Below the pieces are notes generated by a model that saw only the letters and a list, made by a program, of their open reading frames with translations, searched no databases and was not told the origin of the DNA. Both the position numbers and the translations under genes were made by a program. A stretch of DNA of 64,000 bases from Symbiodinium sp. CCMP2592. Lineage: Eukaryota; Sar; Dinophyceae; Suessiales; Symbiodiniaceae. Below, in pieces: positions 30,601 through 34,700 of this stretch. Where the stretch lies: the NCBI GenBank assembly GCA_905221615.1, contig CAJNDT010005557.1, positions 543,630 to 607,629 of the forward strand, written 5' to 3'. How positions within the stretch are numbered: the stretch's first letter is position 1; each line of letters opens with the position of its first letter.

Positions 30601-31512
30601 GGTCGTGGCAACATATAGCGAATCACCCCCAAACCCTAAACGCTGAACCCTAAACCCTAAACCCCAAGCCCTAAACCCTAAGACCCTTTCATTTACCTCG
30701 AGCTTGAGCCCAATCGGCCACCGAGCCTTTTTCGATCCGTACATTAACCCCAAGGGTCCAAAGGACCCAATAATTAGGTACTCGGTTTTAGGATAGTAGT
30801 TACGTAGGTTAGGATTTCGGAGAGTGTATGATTATTAGGTACTTGGACCCTTGGGGTTAAGCCCTACATAAAGTCTGCATTGGAATCCTTTTGGTTAACC
30901 AGTGCTATGGTAAGGACCCTACAGTATGAAACTGATTAAAGGAATTGCAATGGATACTGTAGGCAAACCCTAACTGGCTCAACCATAAACCGTTGGTAAG
31001 TAGCGCGCTTCCAGCATAGAGGCTAGTGGGCGAGTGTGCGTCTAGACGAAGCACAACACAAAACCCTCATCTAAGATCTCATACTCGAAACCTTAAACCC
31101 TAAACCCTAGACCCTAGTGGCCTTGAAGCGGAGACCTATAAGCTGTCAACACCCCAACAAAAGGATCCGCAGCCCCGAACCCTGAACCTTAAACCCGAAC
31201 CAGAGCCTCCATCTAGACCACCATTGTGGAATGAGGCCCCAAAAGATGCTTTTGGGGGACCTAGTTCCATAATGGTAGTATATATGGAGCCTCTGGGTAA
31301 GACCGAAATATTTGCACTTCTAGGTTCCCCAGTATCCCCAGAATAAAACGGCACTGTCCCCTAGTATTTGGTTTTGGTGAGGGAACCACAGAGGAAAAAA
31401 ACTGTGAACAGTGTAGTATTACTCCTCGTGAACTTAGACTTTCTAGCCCAAGGCCGACGGCGAGGTTCATCCCATGGCCGACAATGCGCACGGTACTCAC
31501 CGGCAGTGGCAT
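3365..31512 (-). CDS. Thiolase-like protein (SCP2-thiolase / TLP family), 22 exons, 396 aa
   Basis: Split gene read 31512 to 3365. Exons: 31469-31512, 30462-30507, 29686-29730, 28588-28658, 27213-27279, 25843-25899, 23966-24030, 23010-23045, 21902-21955, 21151-21216, 19466-19499, 17177-17264, 16519-16553, 15248-15322, 14142-14168, 12323-12364, 11762-11833, 10566-10624, 7808-7870, 6749-6768, 4614-4674, 3365-3428. They sum to 1191 nt with one frame and a TGA. Seen in order: N-terminal [192 protein letters not shown]. Known: these match the thiolase fold of SCP2-thiolase/TLP proteins, about 390-440 aa. The nucleophile site reads GGAG and the C-terminal CxG site reads GNG, so both catalytic Cys seem absent; a binding or unknown CoA-ester role is inferred. 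The frame is open upstream of the chosen ATG, so the start is less certain, as are junctions 2, 3 and 11. No PTS1 at the C-terminus (AKPVD). Confidence 0.88.
4105..4225. mobile_element. Family AA palindrome
   Basis: AACTGGGCTTTGAAGTAACC opposite GGTACTCCAAAGCCCAGTTA. Intron 21. Confidence 0.85.
4430..4543. mobile_element. Family T palindrome
   Basis: TATAGGGGCATTACCAATTA to AGATAATTATTTAGGCCCCT. Lies between two 17-bp direct repeats (4304..4320, 4594..4610) in intron 21. Confidence 0.78.
4614..4674 (-). CDS. Exon 21 of thiolase-like gene
   Basis: CCAG|G acceptor, then (C)[20 protein letters not shown]. Donor GT|GC, three bases from a 17-bp direct repeat (4594..4610) that recurs at 4304..4320. 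Confidence 0.88.
5665..5820. repeat. (CTA)n trinucleotide microsatellite
   Basis: CTACTACTA and CTCCTC runs. Intron 20. Confidence 0.95.
6002..6170. mobile_element. Family C' palindrome with telomere-type insert replacing part of one arm
   Basis: Left arm and centre are intact to GGCCTAAGTATCT; about 80 bp of CCCTAAA repeats follow, then GGGAGCCTTTGGGG, the outer end of the right arm. Confidence 0.75.
6326..6448. mobile_element. Family A palindrome, diverged
   Basis: Begins GGGGGACTTAGTAAC and ends TTACTAAGTCGCCCGACCCT then CCAAGTA, with a GTTAT/ATAAC-type centre. Intron 20. Confidence 0.6.
6749..6768 (-). CDS. Exon 20 of thiolase-like gene (20-nt microexon)
   Basis: CGAG|G acceptor, 20 nt coding (M)YNIIEA, donor T|GC. 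Without it the frame between exons 19 and 21 breaks and the family's YNIIEA segment is missing. Confidence 0.8.
7360..7560. repeat. A/C-rich low-complexity tract
   Basis: CAACAACAACGACAATAAC-type sequence. Intron 19. Confidence 0.7.
7808..7870 (-). CDS. Exon 19 of thiolase-like gene
   Basis: CCAG|G acceptor, then [20 protein letters not shown] (NTHGG active-site loop). Donor AT|GC. Confidence 0.93.
7887..7980. mobile_element. Family N palindrome, probable 10-bp target duplication
   Basis: TACCTTAACCCCGAATAACC opposite GGTTTTTCAGGGTTAAGGTA. GGGCTTAGGG lies at 7875..7884 and 7981..7990. Starts 16 bp from exon 19. Confidence 0.87.
8125..8208. mobile_element. Family H palindrome, diverged
   Basis: GACTATGGGAATTATGATAT centre and CAGGATTTATATCATAACCG 3' arm. 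Confidence 0.65.
8229..8338. mobile_element. Family B palindrome
   Basis: 110 bp, a few differences from the 1149 copy. TGTG on both sides may be a short target duplication. Confidence 0.88.
8409..8618. mobile_element. Family F arm, reverse module, diverged family F palindrome
   Basis: GGGGAAAGGAGGGACCCTTA, then CCCTTTAAAGGGGGCTATAG and TTAGGG repeats, then GAAAAGGAGGGACCCTTAAT and a degenerate remainder. Confidence 0.75.
8969..9077. mobile_element. Family D palindrome
   Basis: CAGGGTCCAAGTACCTAATA with centre AACCTACATAACTACGATCC. Confidence 0.8.
9202..9315. mobile_element. Family F palindrome with 10-bp target duplication
   Basis: AAGGGGAACAGGAGGGACCC opposite GGGTCCCTCCTGTTCCCCTT. GACTCTCCAC is present at 9192..9201 and 9316..9325. 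Confidence 0.92.
9420..9530. mobile_element. Family D palindrome
   Basis: CTAAGGGTCCAAGTGCCTAA opposite ATTATTGGTTCCTTTGGACC. Confidence 0.82.
9976..10092. mobile_element. Family A palindrome, diverged
   Basis: GGATCATGAGACTTAGTAAC opposite TTACTAAGTCTCAAGATAGC. Intron 18. Confidence 0.6.
10285..10412. repeat. (TA)n/(CATATA)n microsatellite
   Basis: Intron 18. Confidence 0.95.
10427..10508. mobile_element. Family G palindrome, diverged
   Basis: GGAAATACCTTAAGCCG opposite GGATTAAGGTATATCCCTGA. Intron 18. Confidence 0.6.
10566..10624 (-). CDS. Exon 18 of thiolase-like gene
   Basis: TGAG|G acceptor, then [20 protein letters not shown]. Donor GA|GT. Confidence 0.85.
10944..11411. mobile_element. 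Long terminal-inverted-repeat element X (468 bp)
   Basis: About 50-bp inverted repeats (GATTTAGAGGGACCCCCCTG ... / ... CCCTTAGAGGGGTCCCTCTA then AATC). The interior carries a 10-bp tandem repeat, CACTAGCGCT-like, at 11071..11150. Longest such element here; no ORF, so presumably non-autonomous. Intron 17. Confidence 0.88.
11546..11641. mobile_element. Family K palindrome
   Basis: GAGGGTCCTAAGTACCTGTG with TAGAATGTAGGATT; ends GGTACTTAGGAACCTTTG. Intron 17. Confidence 0.75.
11640..11760. repeat. CCCTAAA-type tract
   Basis: Degenerate ACCCTAAACCCCAAA words immediately downstream (in transcription) of exon 17. Confidence 0.8.
11762..11833 (-). CDS. Exon 17 of thiolase-like gene
   Basis: TGAG|G acceptor, then [20 protein letters not shown] and SAGD. 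DCYP corresponds to the HDCF-type active-site motif of SCP2-thiolases. Donor GAT|GC. Confidence 0.9.
11850..11951. mobile_element. Family A arms plus module, flanked by 12-bp direct repeat
   Basis: Two A-type arm pieces (GGACTTAGGAAGTAAGG and GGGACTTAGTAAGTAAGG) flank reverse-orientation module sequence (AAAGGGATCTATAAGGG). GAAGCTTCCATT occurs at 11838..11849 and 11952..11963, a likely target-site duplication. Confidence 0.65.
12146..12273. mobile_element. Family A palindrome, diverged
   Basis: ACTTCTAGGAACGTGGGACT opposite AGGTCCCATGATCCTCCAAG. Intron 16, just before exon 16 is transcribed. Confidence 0.6.
12323..12364 (-). CDS. Exon 16 of thiolase-like gene
   Basis: TGCAG|G acceptor, then [14 protein letters not shown]. 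Donor TAT|GC. Confidence 0.92.
12407..12506. mobile_element. Family G palindrome
   Basis: CTTGATTAAGGAATATACCT opposite AGGTATATTCCTTAATTAAG; outer ends AGAGCCTCC / GGAGGCT. Transcribed upstream of exon 16. Confidence 0.88.
12632..12826. mobile_element. Family C palindrome followed by module
   Basis: Palindrome 12632..12737 (ACCCTAAGGGTCCATGTACC / GGGTACATGGACCCTTA), then CCCTAAA repeats and four AAAGGATCCCTT-type units to 12826. Confidence 0.8.
12930..13080. repeat. (TA)n and (GA)n microsatellite
   Basis: ATATAT run changing to GAGAGA run. Intron 15. Confidence 0.95.
13241..13433. mobile_element. Family E palindrome plus module with repeated 3' arm
   Basis: Palindrome 13241..13342 (GGGGGTTTCCGAAAATGGGG / CCCTAATTTTCGGAAACTCC), 60-bp module, then a second 3' arm (TAAGGTACCCCCTAATTTTC, 13404..13433). 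Same architecture at 52165. Confidence 0.9.
13521..13631. mobile_element. Family B palindrome with 14-bp target duplication
   Basis: Flanks ATACTCAACTTAGA (13507..13520) and ATACTGAACTTAGC (13632..13645) match at 12 of 14. Confidence 0.88.
13669..13732. mobile_element. Family V palindrome
   Basis: TTCTTAGGGGTTATAATAAC opposite TTTCTAAGTACCCCTAAG, directly after a family-B copy. Confidence 0.6.
14142..14168 (-). CDS. Exon 15 of thiolase-like gene (27-nt exon)
   Basis: GCAG|G acceptor, then AAARAAFSE, linking FSCE to [14 protein letters not shown]. Donor GAG|GC. Confidence 0.8.
14505..14538. mobile_element. Family H 3' arm fragment
   Basis: GGTAATGCAGGATTTCTATC then ATCAACAGT, directly after CCCTAAA repeats. 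Confidence 0.55.
15040..15235. repeat. CCCTAAA-type tract
   Basis: Degenerate CCCTAAACCCCCAAGCCC words, starting 13 bp from exon 14. Confidence 0.8.
15248..15322 (-). CDS. Exon 14 of thiolase-like gene
   Basis: CAAG|G acceptor, then [20 protein letters not shown] and VFSCE. Donor GAG|GT. About 21 nt of its start are duplicated inside the preceding intron (15518..15550). Confidence 0.92.
15423..15522. mobile_element. Family A palindrome, 3' arm lost
   Basis: Complete 5' arm (TACTTGGAGGATCATGGGAC then TTAGTAAG) and centre; replaced after TTATTTATAACTCTAG by a copy of the exon 14 start. Confidence 0.7.
15540..15760. repeat. TTTAGGG-type tract with GGGTAGTTGAGG units
   Basis: GGGTAGTTGAGG repeats at least five times among TTTAGGG words. 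Confidence 0.75.
16010..16123. mobile_element. Family A palindrome, full (114 bp)
   Basis: Arms TACTTGGAGGATCATGGGAC and its complement, 27 bp with few mismatches. Confidence 0.85.
16290..16495. repeat. CCCTAAA-type tract
   Basis: Degenerate ACCCCCTAAACCC words, ending about 24 bp from exon 13. Confidence 0.8.
16519..16553 (-). CDS. Exon 13 of thiolase-like gene
   Basis: CGAG|G acceptor; (S)[11 protein letters not shown]. Donor GCA|GT. Confidence 0.85.
16590..16662. repeat. (TA)n microsatellite
   Basis: TA runs beside exon 13's acceptor side. Confidence 0.93.
16668..16752. mobile_element. Family T palindrome, 3' end cut
   Basis: GGCCTTAATAATTAGAATAG GGTTTGGGGGCC-type arm, then CCAGAATGGTATAGG. 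Confidence 0.75.
16763..16863. mobile_element. Family A palindrome with 14-bp target duplication
   Basis: Inserted into ATACTACTATTATG, present on both sides (16749..16762 and 16864..16877). The target belongs to a family-S element. Confidence 0.85.
16866..16943. mobile_element. Family S palindrome, target of a family A insertion
   Basis: CTATTATGGAATTAGGACC opposite GGCTAATTCCATACTGGTAC. The 5' end was split by the A copy at 16763..16863. Confidence 0.7.
17177..17264 (-). CDS. Exon 12 of thiolase-like gene
   Basis: CAAG|G acceptor, then [20 protein letters not shown] followed by [20 protein letters not shown] is a hallmark thiolase strand. Donor A|GT. Largest exon, 88 nt. Confidence 0.88.
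17605..17827. mobile_element. Family A palindrome plus module with duplicated arm
   Basis: Full 114-bp palindrome (17605..17718), then a 71-bp module (17720..17790), then a second perfect copy of the 37-bp 3' arm region (17683..17719 equals 17791..17827). Both carry the private variant TTACTCACTAAG. Confidence 0.92.
17891..18001. mobile_element. Family B palindrome
   Basis: 111 bp, identical to 1149..1259; flanks unrelated. Confidence 0.9.
18652..18698. repeat. Short inverted repeat
   Basis: GGGGTCATCGTAGCTGCTAC opposite TAGCTACGACGACCCC; about 47 bp, single copy. Confidence 0.6.
18820..18925. mobile_element. Family C palindrome
   Basis: CCCGAAGGGTCCATGTACCC opposite GTGTACGTGGACCCTTAG. 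Intron 11. Confidence 0.75.
19041..19222. mobile_element. Family U palindrome with 40-bp tandem triplication
   Basis: TGGCTCAAAAGGTGGGATGA opposite ATCCCACCTTGTGAGGTC. Inside, a 40-bp unit (GATGAAGTAGGTGGAATGCT...) repeats at 19071, 19111 and 19151. Confidence 0.8.
19466..19499 (-). CDS. Exon 11 of thiolase-like gene
   Basis: GAAG|G acceptor, then [11 protein letters not shown], continuing VLMSR from exon 10. The donor is unclear: CTG|GG, or GC one base later with a frame cost. Confidence 0.75.
19500..19660. repeat. TTTAGGG-type tract abutting exon 11
   Basis: GGGTTTAGG words begin about 5 bp from the exon 11 acceptor, so the tract occupies the polypyrimidine region on the coding strand (CCCTAAAC). 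Confidence 0.8.
19751..19848. mobile_element. Palindrome Z
   Basis: TTTAGTTAGTAGGGAATGGA opposite TCCATTCCCTACTAAGCAAA. Single copy seen. Intron 10. Confidence 0.85.
20552..20641. mobile_element. Palindrome Y
   Basis: GTTCTCCAAATCGTCCCTTT opposite GGGGTCCGAATTTGGAGAAC. Single copy seen. Intron 10. Confidence 0.82.
21151..21216 (-). CDS. Exon 10 of thiolase-like gene
   Basis: GCAG|G acceptor, then [20 protein letters not shown] and S(R). The [13 protein letters not shown] helix is typical. Donor AG|GC. Confidence 0.9.
21902..21955 (-). CDS. Exon 9 of thiolase-like gene
   Basis: CAAG|G acceptor, then [18 protein letters not shown], matching the family's P-x-P-x-I-P-x-G-Y-D segment. Donor AG|GT. 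Confidence 0.88.
22247..22352. mobile_element. Family O palindrome
   Basis: CTACTATTTGCTTAAGAACC opposite GTTCTTAAGCAAATAGTAG; AT-rich centre. Confidence 0.92.
22503..22611. mobile_element. Family D palindrome
   Basis: CCTAAGGGTCCAAGTACCTA opposite TGATTATTGGGTCCTTTGG. Confidence 0.82.
22772..22863. mobile_element. Family T palindrome
   Basis: CTCTAGGGGCCTGAATAATT to TCTTGACGCCCCTACATTAG. Confidence 0.78.
22887..22988. mobile_element. Family M palindrome
   Basis: CCCCAAAAAAGCACATAAGC opposite GCTTATGTGCTTTTTTGTCC. Abuts the transcribed downstream side of exon 8. Confidence 0.87.
23010..23045 (-). CDS. Exon 8 of thiolase-like gene
   Basis: AGAG|G acceptor, then [12 protein letters not shown]. 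Donor CC|GT. Confidence 0.85.
23089..23182. mobile_element. Family N palindrome
   Basis: TACCTTCAGCCGGAATAACC opposite GGTTATTCCGGCTTAAGGTA; near-perfect arms. Confidence 0.9.
23289..23335. mobile_element. Family C palindrome, 5' arm only
   Basis: TTACTTAAGGGTGCATGTAC then CCATAAAGTATA; the rest is replaced by unrelated sequence and a (GTAG) tract. Confidence 0.6.
23360..23515. repeat. (GTAG)/(GCAG) tetranucleotide tract
   Basis: TAGGTAGGTAGG and CAGGCAGG words. Intron 7. Confidence 0.88.
23966..24030 (-). CDS. Exon 7 of thiolase-like gene
   Basis: GTCAG|G acceptor, then [20 protein letters not shown] and EE, the family's [10 protein letters not shown] strand. Donor GA|GC, phase 2. Confidence 0.9.
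24060..24205. repeat. CCCTAAA-type tract
   Basis: Degenerate CCCTGAACCCTAAACC words upstream of the exon 7 acceptor. Confidence 0.8.
24314..24362. mobile_element. Family I palindrome, 3' part
   Basis: TATAGTACCCAGAAATGGTT then AAAGGCTGCCTGCTCTACTA. Confidence 0.55.
24504..24784. mobile_element. Family H palindrome with (TAG)n expansion and repeated 3' arm
   Basis: Palindrome 24504..24608 (TACGGTTGATGATATAAACC / GGATTTATACCATCAACCGT), a 30-unit TAG microsatellite to about 24695, unique sequence, then a second arm GGATTTATATCATCAACCGT at 24763. Confidence 0.85.
24825..24935. repeat. TTTAGGG-type tract
   Basis: Nearly regular GGGTTTA repeats, the least degenerate telomere-like run here. Confidence 0.87.
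24939..25051. mobile_element. Family P palindrome
   Basis: TACGGCCCCCATACAGTAAG opposite TATTGAGTGGGGGCCGTGCC. Confidence 0.85.
25211..25319. mobile_element. Family D palindrome
   Basis: CCCCAAGGGTCCACAGGACC opposite GGTACTTGGACCCTTGGGG. Confidence 0.85.
25344..25453. mobile_element. Family U palindrome at a repeatedly hit site
   Basis: CGGAGGCCTCAAAAGGTGGG opposite CCACCTTTTGAGGCCTCCG. GCTAATC on both sides (25337..25343, 25454..25460). Confidence 0.87.
25475..25553. mobile_element. Family V palindrome interrupted by CCCTAAA repeats
   Basis: TATTGTTTCTTAG, then three CCCTAAA units, then AAACAAATATTTCTAAGTAC CCCTGAG-type arm. Confidence 0.6.
25591..25832. mobile_element. Family C' element interrupted by module and a B-like palindrome
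   Basis: Starts as the second half of C' (ACCCCTTTAAGGCCTAAGTA), is interrupted by module-like sequence (GGGGTTCCTTAAACGGGCCC) and a B variant (25700..25810, GTAACCTAAGAATAAAAAGG), then ends in the C' arm (AAAGATACATGGAGCC). Confidence 0.75.
25843..25899 (-). CDS. Exon 6 of thiolase-like gene
   Basis: CCAG|G acceptor, then [19 protein letters not shown], the nucleophile-loop helix. Donor TTA|GC. The exon end (GGATTAGC on the minus strand) recurs three more times inside the following intron. Confidence 0.9.
26090..26345. repeat. Tandem array of AAAGGAACCCTT-type units
   Basis: About 16 degenerate 16-17 bp units (AAAGGARCCCTTAAAGGAAC) expand the module's core motif. Intron 5. Confidence 0.75.
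26446..26550. mobile_element. Family D palindrome, diverged
   Basis: Keeps ATACTCTTCCATACTTGCTA, ACCCACATAAGTGCTATCCC and TTGTTGGGTCCGTTGG. Confidence 0.5.
26911..27105. mobile_element. Family A palindrome plus TTTAGGG-rich insert and repeated 3' arm
   Basis: Palindrome 26911..27009, then TTTAGGG-type sequence, then another 3' arm (AAGTCCCATGATCCTTCAAG) at 27084..27105. Both share CCTTCAAG instead of the usual CCTCCAAG. Confidence 0.8.
27213..27279 (-). CDS. Exon 5 of thiolase-like gene
   Basis: CAAG|G acceptor, then [20 protein letters not shown] and GP. This covers the nucleophile loop; the usual Cys is replaced by small residues (GGAG). Donor CCT|GC. Confidence 0.88.
27811..27870. repeat. 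(GTAT)n microsatellite
   Basis: GTATGTATGTAT run followed by ACACAC. Intron 4. Confidence 0.93.
28462..28563. mobile_element. Family E palindrome, simple
   Basis: GGGAGTTTCCGAAAACAGGG opposite CCCTAATTTTCGGAAACTCC, 102 bp. Intron 4. Confidence 0.9.
28588..28658 (-). CDS. Exon 4 of thiolase-like gene
   Basis: TGAG|G acceptor, then [20 protein letters not shown] and NLAT, a strongly conserved TLP segment. Donor AC|GC. Confidence 0.88.
28817..28838 (+). other. Possible relict dinoflagellate spliced-leader sequence
   Basis: Matches the 22-nt dinoflagellate spliced leader at 17 of 22 positions, with the last nine (TGGCTCAAG) exact. Known: retroposed dinoflagellate cDNAs can keep relict leaders. 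An ATG at 28829 opens a 45-codon frame (to 28966) with a hydrophobic start ([18 protein letters not shown]). It lies in intron 3, antisense to the host gene. A chance match is possible. Confidence 0.25.
29209..29270. mobile_element. Family T 3' part
   Basis: GGAACCCCCAAAATAGTATA CGTAATTAC-type arm ending GGCTCCTACATT. Intron 3. Confidence 0.6.
29686..29730 (-). CDS. Exon 3 of thiolase-like gene
   Basis: GCAG|G acceptor, then [15 protein letters not shown], the amphipathic helix that usually precedes the first variable loop of thiolases. The end may instead be 29683 because GAG is repeated at both boundaries; the protein is the same. Confidence 0.8.
29741..29890. repeat. Three 50-bp tandem units
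   Basis: Each begins CACGGTTTAGGG, at 29741, 29791 and 29841. Starts 10 bp outside exon 3. Confidence 0.9.
30462..30507 (-). CDS. Exon 2 of thiolase-like gene
   Basis: After a TAG|G acceptor it codes [15 protein letters not shown]. Donor reads CAG|GAGCGG (GA type). The sequence around its end (TGATGCAGGA) recurs at the start of exon 3 (GAATGCAGGA), a boundary direct repeat. Confidence 0.75.
30746..30859. mobile_element. Family D palindrome, full
   Basis: AACCCCAAGGGTCCAAAGGA opposite TACTTGGACCCTTGGGGTT. Intron 1. Confidence 0.87.
31200..31299. mobile_element. Family S palindrome
   Basis: AGAGCCTCCATCTAGACCAC to ATGGTAGTATATATGGAGCC. Confidence 0.82.
31469..31512 (-). CDS. Exon 1 of thiolase-like gene (start)
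   Basis: Codes [15 protein letters not shown] up to an AT|GA donor; joins exon 2 to rebuild the ATG codon. This Met lies about ten residues before the family's first beta strand. The frame stays open upstream (RYHATV before the Met), so an earlier start or further exon is possible. Confidence 0.65.
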
Positions 31513-31931
31513 GACGGTGGCGTGGTATCGGCGCTTTGGTGCAAGGCTTTGGGCTACAAAGGGGCCGTTTTTTCGGCTCAGGGCTTAGGGTTCGAAAAGC
31601 TGTCCTTTTGCATGGTTTGGGGTTTAGGTTTAGGGTTTAACTTAGCCCTCTTTATGGATTTTTAGGGTGTCCCTTGTTGCTATGTTTAAGGGTGTGAATG
31701 TGATTAGAGCTTAGGGTTTGTAAGCGCCGGCTTGAATGGGCTTAACATTAATTGCCTAAACCCTGAACATCCCGAAACCCCAAAACCTCAAACACTATAT
31801 CTTAAACCCCAACCTAAAGCACCAACACCATAAACCGGGCAACATAAGAGCACCTTGAAGGGATACTTACGAGACTCTGCAGAGCAACGTTGGCGTCGAC
31901 TCATGAGGAAGGTCTTTGACAGCTTAGTTTA

Positions 31932-32073
31932 ATGAGGGTTCTATACTCAACTATAGGGATTTTAGAGTCTAGGGTTTAGGCTGCTGGGGTTTAGGGTTTT
32001 ATGAGAGGTGGTACGATAACGGGCTCCATAAGGGTAGTAGAAGGGTTCTTCCTGGTAATATGAGGGTTCTATA
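31932..32073. repeat. 14-bp direct repeat flanking TTTAGGG-rich insert
   Basis: ATGAGGGTTCTATA at 31932..31945 and 32060..32073 brackets 114 bp containing TTTAGGG-type units; likely target duplication. Confidence 0.5.
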
Positions 32074-32399
32074 ATCTACTACAAAGCCTTTGGCCTATGG
32101 CTGAAAAAAGAATAGGGGTTCAGGATTTGGGGTTTAGATGCGGGGCTTGGGGTGTAGGGGTCTAGGGGTTTAGGGTTGCAGGGTTTGGGGTCTAGGGGGC
32201 TGCAAAGCATTCACTGTCGGGAATTTACTCGAACGTGTGCAGTAAAGGGGGTACAGGATGACCGCTGAGGCCTGCGGATAGGACATACAAAGCATCGAGC
32301 CAAAAGCTCCCGAGCGAATGAGTGCAGTCCCGTGATCTAGATCTGCATGTCACAAACCCTGAAACATGTCTAATGCTCATGCTTGTAGCAATCATTTTC

Positions 32400-32790
32400 C
32401 TACTCCGGAAGTTTCCTCATGTGCCACTACTTACTCCTATTCCTGCTCCTGCAGCTCCTCCTGCACCTTCTACTCCACTCCTCTAGTCACTGTACTGCTC
32501 ATTGCTACCAGAATACTCCTGTACTCCTGTAGTACTCCCACCTCCTAGTACTTCCAATACTCCATCCCCTCCCCGCAACCCCTCACCCTGCTCCTGCTCC
32601 TGTCCTAGTCCTACTCCAACCACAACCACGACTGCTGCTTCTGCTATCACCACCGCCGCTACCACTACCACGACGACTATTATGACCACGACACCGATGA
32701 CGACGACGGCTGCGACTGCGACGGCCACCTGCTACTGATGCTACGACTATGACGACGACGACTACGACTACTGCGACGACCACGACCACG
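32400..32790. repeat. Trinucleotide-rich low-complexity tract (CTC, ACC, ACG)
   Basis: CTCCTG, CCACCG and GACGACGAC words; all reading frames give low-complexity peptides. Confidence 0.85.
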
Positions 32791-33003
32791 ACCGCTCCAA
32801 AACCGTAGCCAAGGCCTCATCGGCCGCAATTGCGGCAGCACGATTTAGAACCTTCGGCGAGGGCTTTTCGGGGCTCTAGGGCCTAGTGTACGCAGCAATC
32901 TCTCTTGAAGGGATTTGAAGCTTTTCGGGCGGTGGTTATCGGGGCATTTTGTCTTGGCGTGTATGGTTTAAGTGAAAGGTGTGGGTTTAAGGCGTGGGAA
33001 ATA

Positions 33004-33103
33004 TAGGGGCCTTAATAGTTAGAATAGGGTTTTGGGCCCATTTTAGTATAGTTATAAACAAGGAACCACCAAACTAGTATAATCGCTAATTATTGAAGCC
33101 CCC
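33004..33103. mobile_element. Family T palindrome
   Basis: AGGGGCCTTAATAGTTAGAA opposite CGCTAATTATTGAAGCCCCC; module-like CATAGAACCCTACTACAGAT follows. Confidence 0.82.
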
Positions 33104-33269
33104 TTTACCATAGAACCCTACTACAGATCCCTTATAGACCCGGTCAAGGGACCCTTTAAAGGAACCCCCCCAAGGGTTGAAGGCATGGGTACGTTGGGCC
33201 TGGGGAGGGGGGATGCCCCCTGGGGCTCCAGTTCGTATTCACTCCGCCGTAGCAAGGCCCCTGTGGGTG

Positions 33270-33430
33270 TGATTTAGGGTTTCATGGTTTAGGGTTTAGG
33301 GTTTCTTGGTGTAGGGTTTCATGGTTTAGGGTTTCATGGTTTAGGGTTTCACGGGTTTTGGGTTTCATGGTTTTGGGTTTCATTGTTTTGGGTTTCATGA
33401 TTTAGGGTTTCATGGTTTTAGGTTTCGGGT
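33270..33430. repeat. 15-bp minisatellite
   Basis: About ten units of TTTAGGGTTTCATGG. Confidence 0.85.
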
Positions 33431-33463
33431 TAGGGTATAAGGAGGCTCTCGTGGGTAATGCCT

Positions 33464-33587
33464 CGTATTATAGTGGCCTCAGTTATAGAAATAGGGTTTG
33501 GGGGGGGCATATTATACTAGAACTCTAATAAGGAACCTCCCAAAATAGTAGTGGTAAGTATTTAGGCCCCTATGGTAGATGCAGTGC
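33464..33587. mobile_element. Family T palindrome
   Basis: TATTATAGTGGCCTCAGTTA to TAAGTATTTAGGCCCCTATG. Confidence 0.75.
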
Positions 33588-33734
33588 GTCTCAGGCTCCC
33601 AGACTGCACGGAAACAGCGATGACAAGGAAACTCAAGTATCAGTTTGTTGAGGCTGAACCTGCAATGCCCAAACCACCAACAAGAGAAAAGCATCCGCAG
33701 AACCCCATCTGAACTTCCCAACTACCCTTTTTCC

Positions 33735-33844
33735 TACTTGTCGGGTATCAGGGGGAACTAAAGGCTAACCTTTTTGGGTATGTAGGGATTACATAGGGGC
33801 TATATTACCCAAAAAAGGTTAAAGGTTGCCTACTCTACTACTAT
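33735..33844. mobile_element. Family I palindrome
   Basis: TACTTGTCGGGTATCAGGGG with AACCTTTTTGGGTA opposite TACCCAAAAAAGGTT. Confidence 0.82.
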
Positions 33845-34273
33845 AATTAGGTCTTGCAACAACTAGAACCTGATAATCCCGAAACCCAACCGATCTTGGA
33901 AGCAAAACCGTCCTTCAGCAAAAAATGCAAACACACAAGGATCTCGGGCTTTGCGTCGAGGGCTTAGGGGTTTGAACTGAGGTCTGTTGATGTCTCTTGG
34001 AACCCCCTTACCGAATCCTGGAACCGAACTTATGCCCCTAGGAGTTCCCTGTCTTCCTGTGGCCTCCCTGCAACGCTACGAACCCTACAACCCCAAACAG
34101 TAACACCCCAAAAACCCTGAACCCTAGATTCCCCCCCAAAACTTACAATCCCGTCAACAAAAACCCTGAAGCCCTGAAACCCCAAACCCTTAAACCCTGC
34201 ACCTTATAGATCCCTTCAAGGAGCCAGTTGTGGATCCCTTTATAGGAACCCTTAACTCTTCTTGGCTAAACTC

Positions 34274-34382
34274 CCCAGACATTCCAAAATCCTTTAATCA
34301 AGGAATATACCTTAAATCATATCAGGGATCCTACCATAGTTTAAGGTATATTCCTTAATTAAGGGACTTTGGAAGGTCTGGG
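34274..34382. mobile_element. Family G palindrome
   Basis: CCTTTAATCAAGGAATATAC opposite GTATATTCCTTAATTAAGGG; outer ends CCCAGAC / GTCTGGG. Confidence 0.9.
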
Positions 34383-34403
34383 TCTAAGCATGGGCATCCT
34401 CAG

Positions 34404-34446
34404 ATCCCCCCATCCGAGGCCGCAGCAGCATCCGTCAACCCGGCAC
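34404..34446 (-). CDS. Candidate exon, unidentified gene upstream of the thiolase-like gene
   Basis: GC-rich island after a TGAG|G acceptor, coding AGLTDAAAASDGG in the phase that stays open. Same strand and splice style as the thiolase-like gene. Function unknown. Confidence 0.35.
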
Positions 34447-34466
34447 CTCACCAAATCCGACCAGTT

Positions 34467-34700
34467 GGGGAGTTTAGGGCTTAAGGTTCAATTCGGGTTA
34501 GGGATCTTGAAGGCCCTTTTAGGGTTTAAGGTTCAATTTGGGTTAGGGACCTTTAAGGGTTACTGTAAAGGTCTGGGAGTTTAGGGCTTAAGGTTCAATT
34601 TGGGTTAGGGATCTTTAAGGCCCTAAGGGGTTTAGGGTTTAGGGACCAATTCGGGTTAGGGTTCTTTAAGGGTTACTGTAAGGGTCTGGGAGTTTGTGGG
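34467..34700. repeat. Four approximately 57-bp tandem units
   Basis: Units share TTAAGGTTCAATTTGGGTTA GGGA and TTTAAGGGTTACTGTAAG. Confidence 0.8.
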
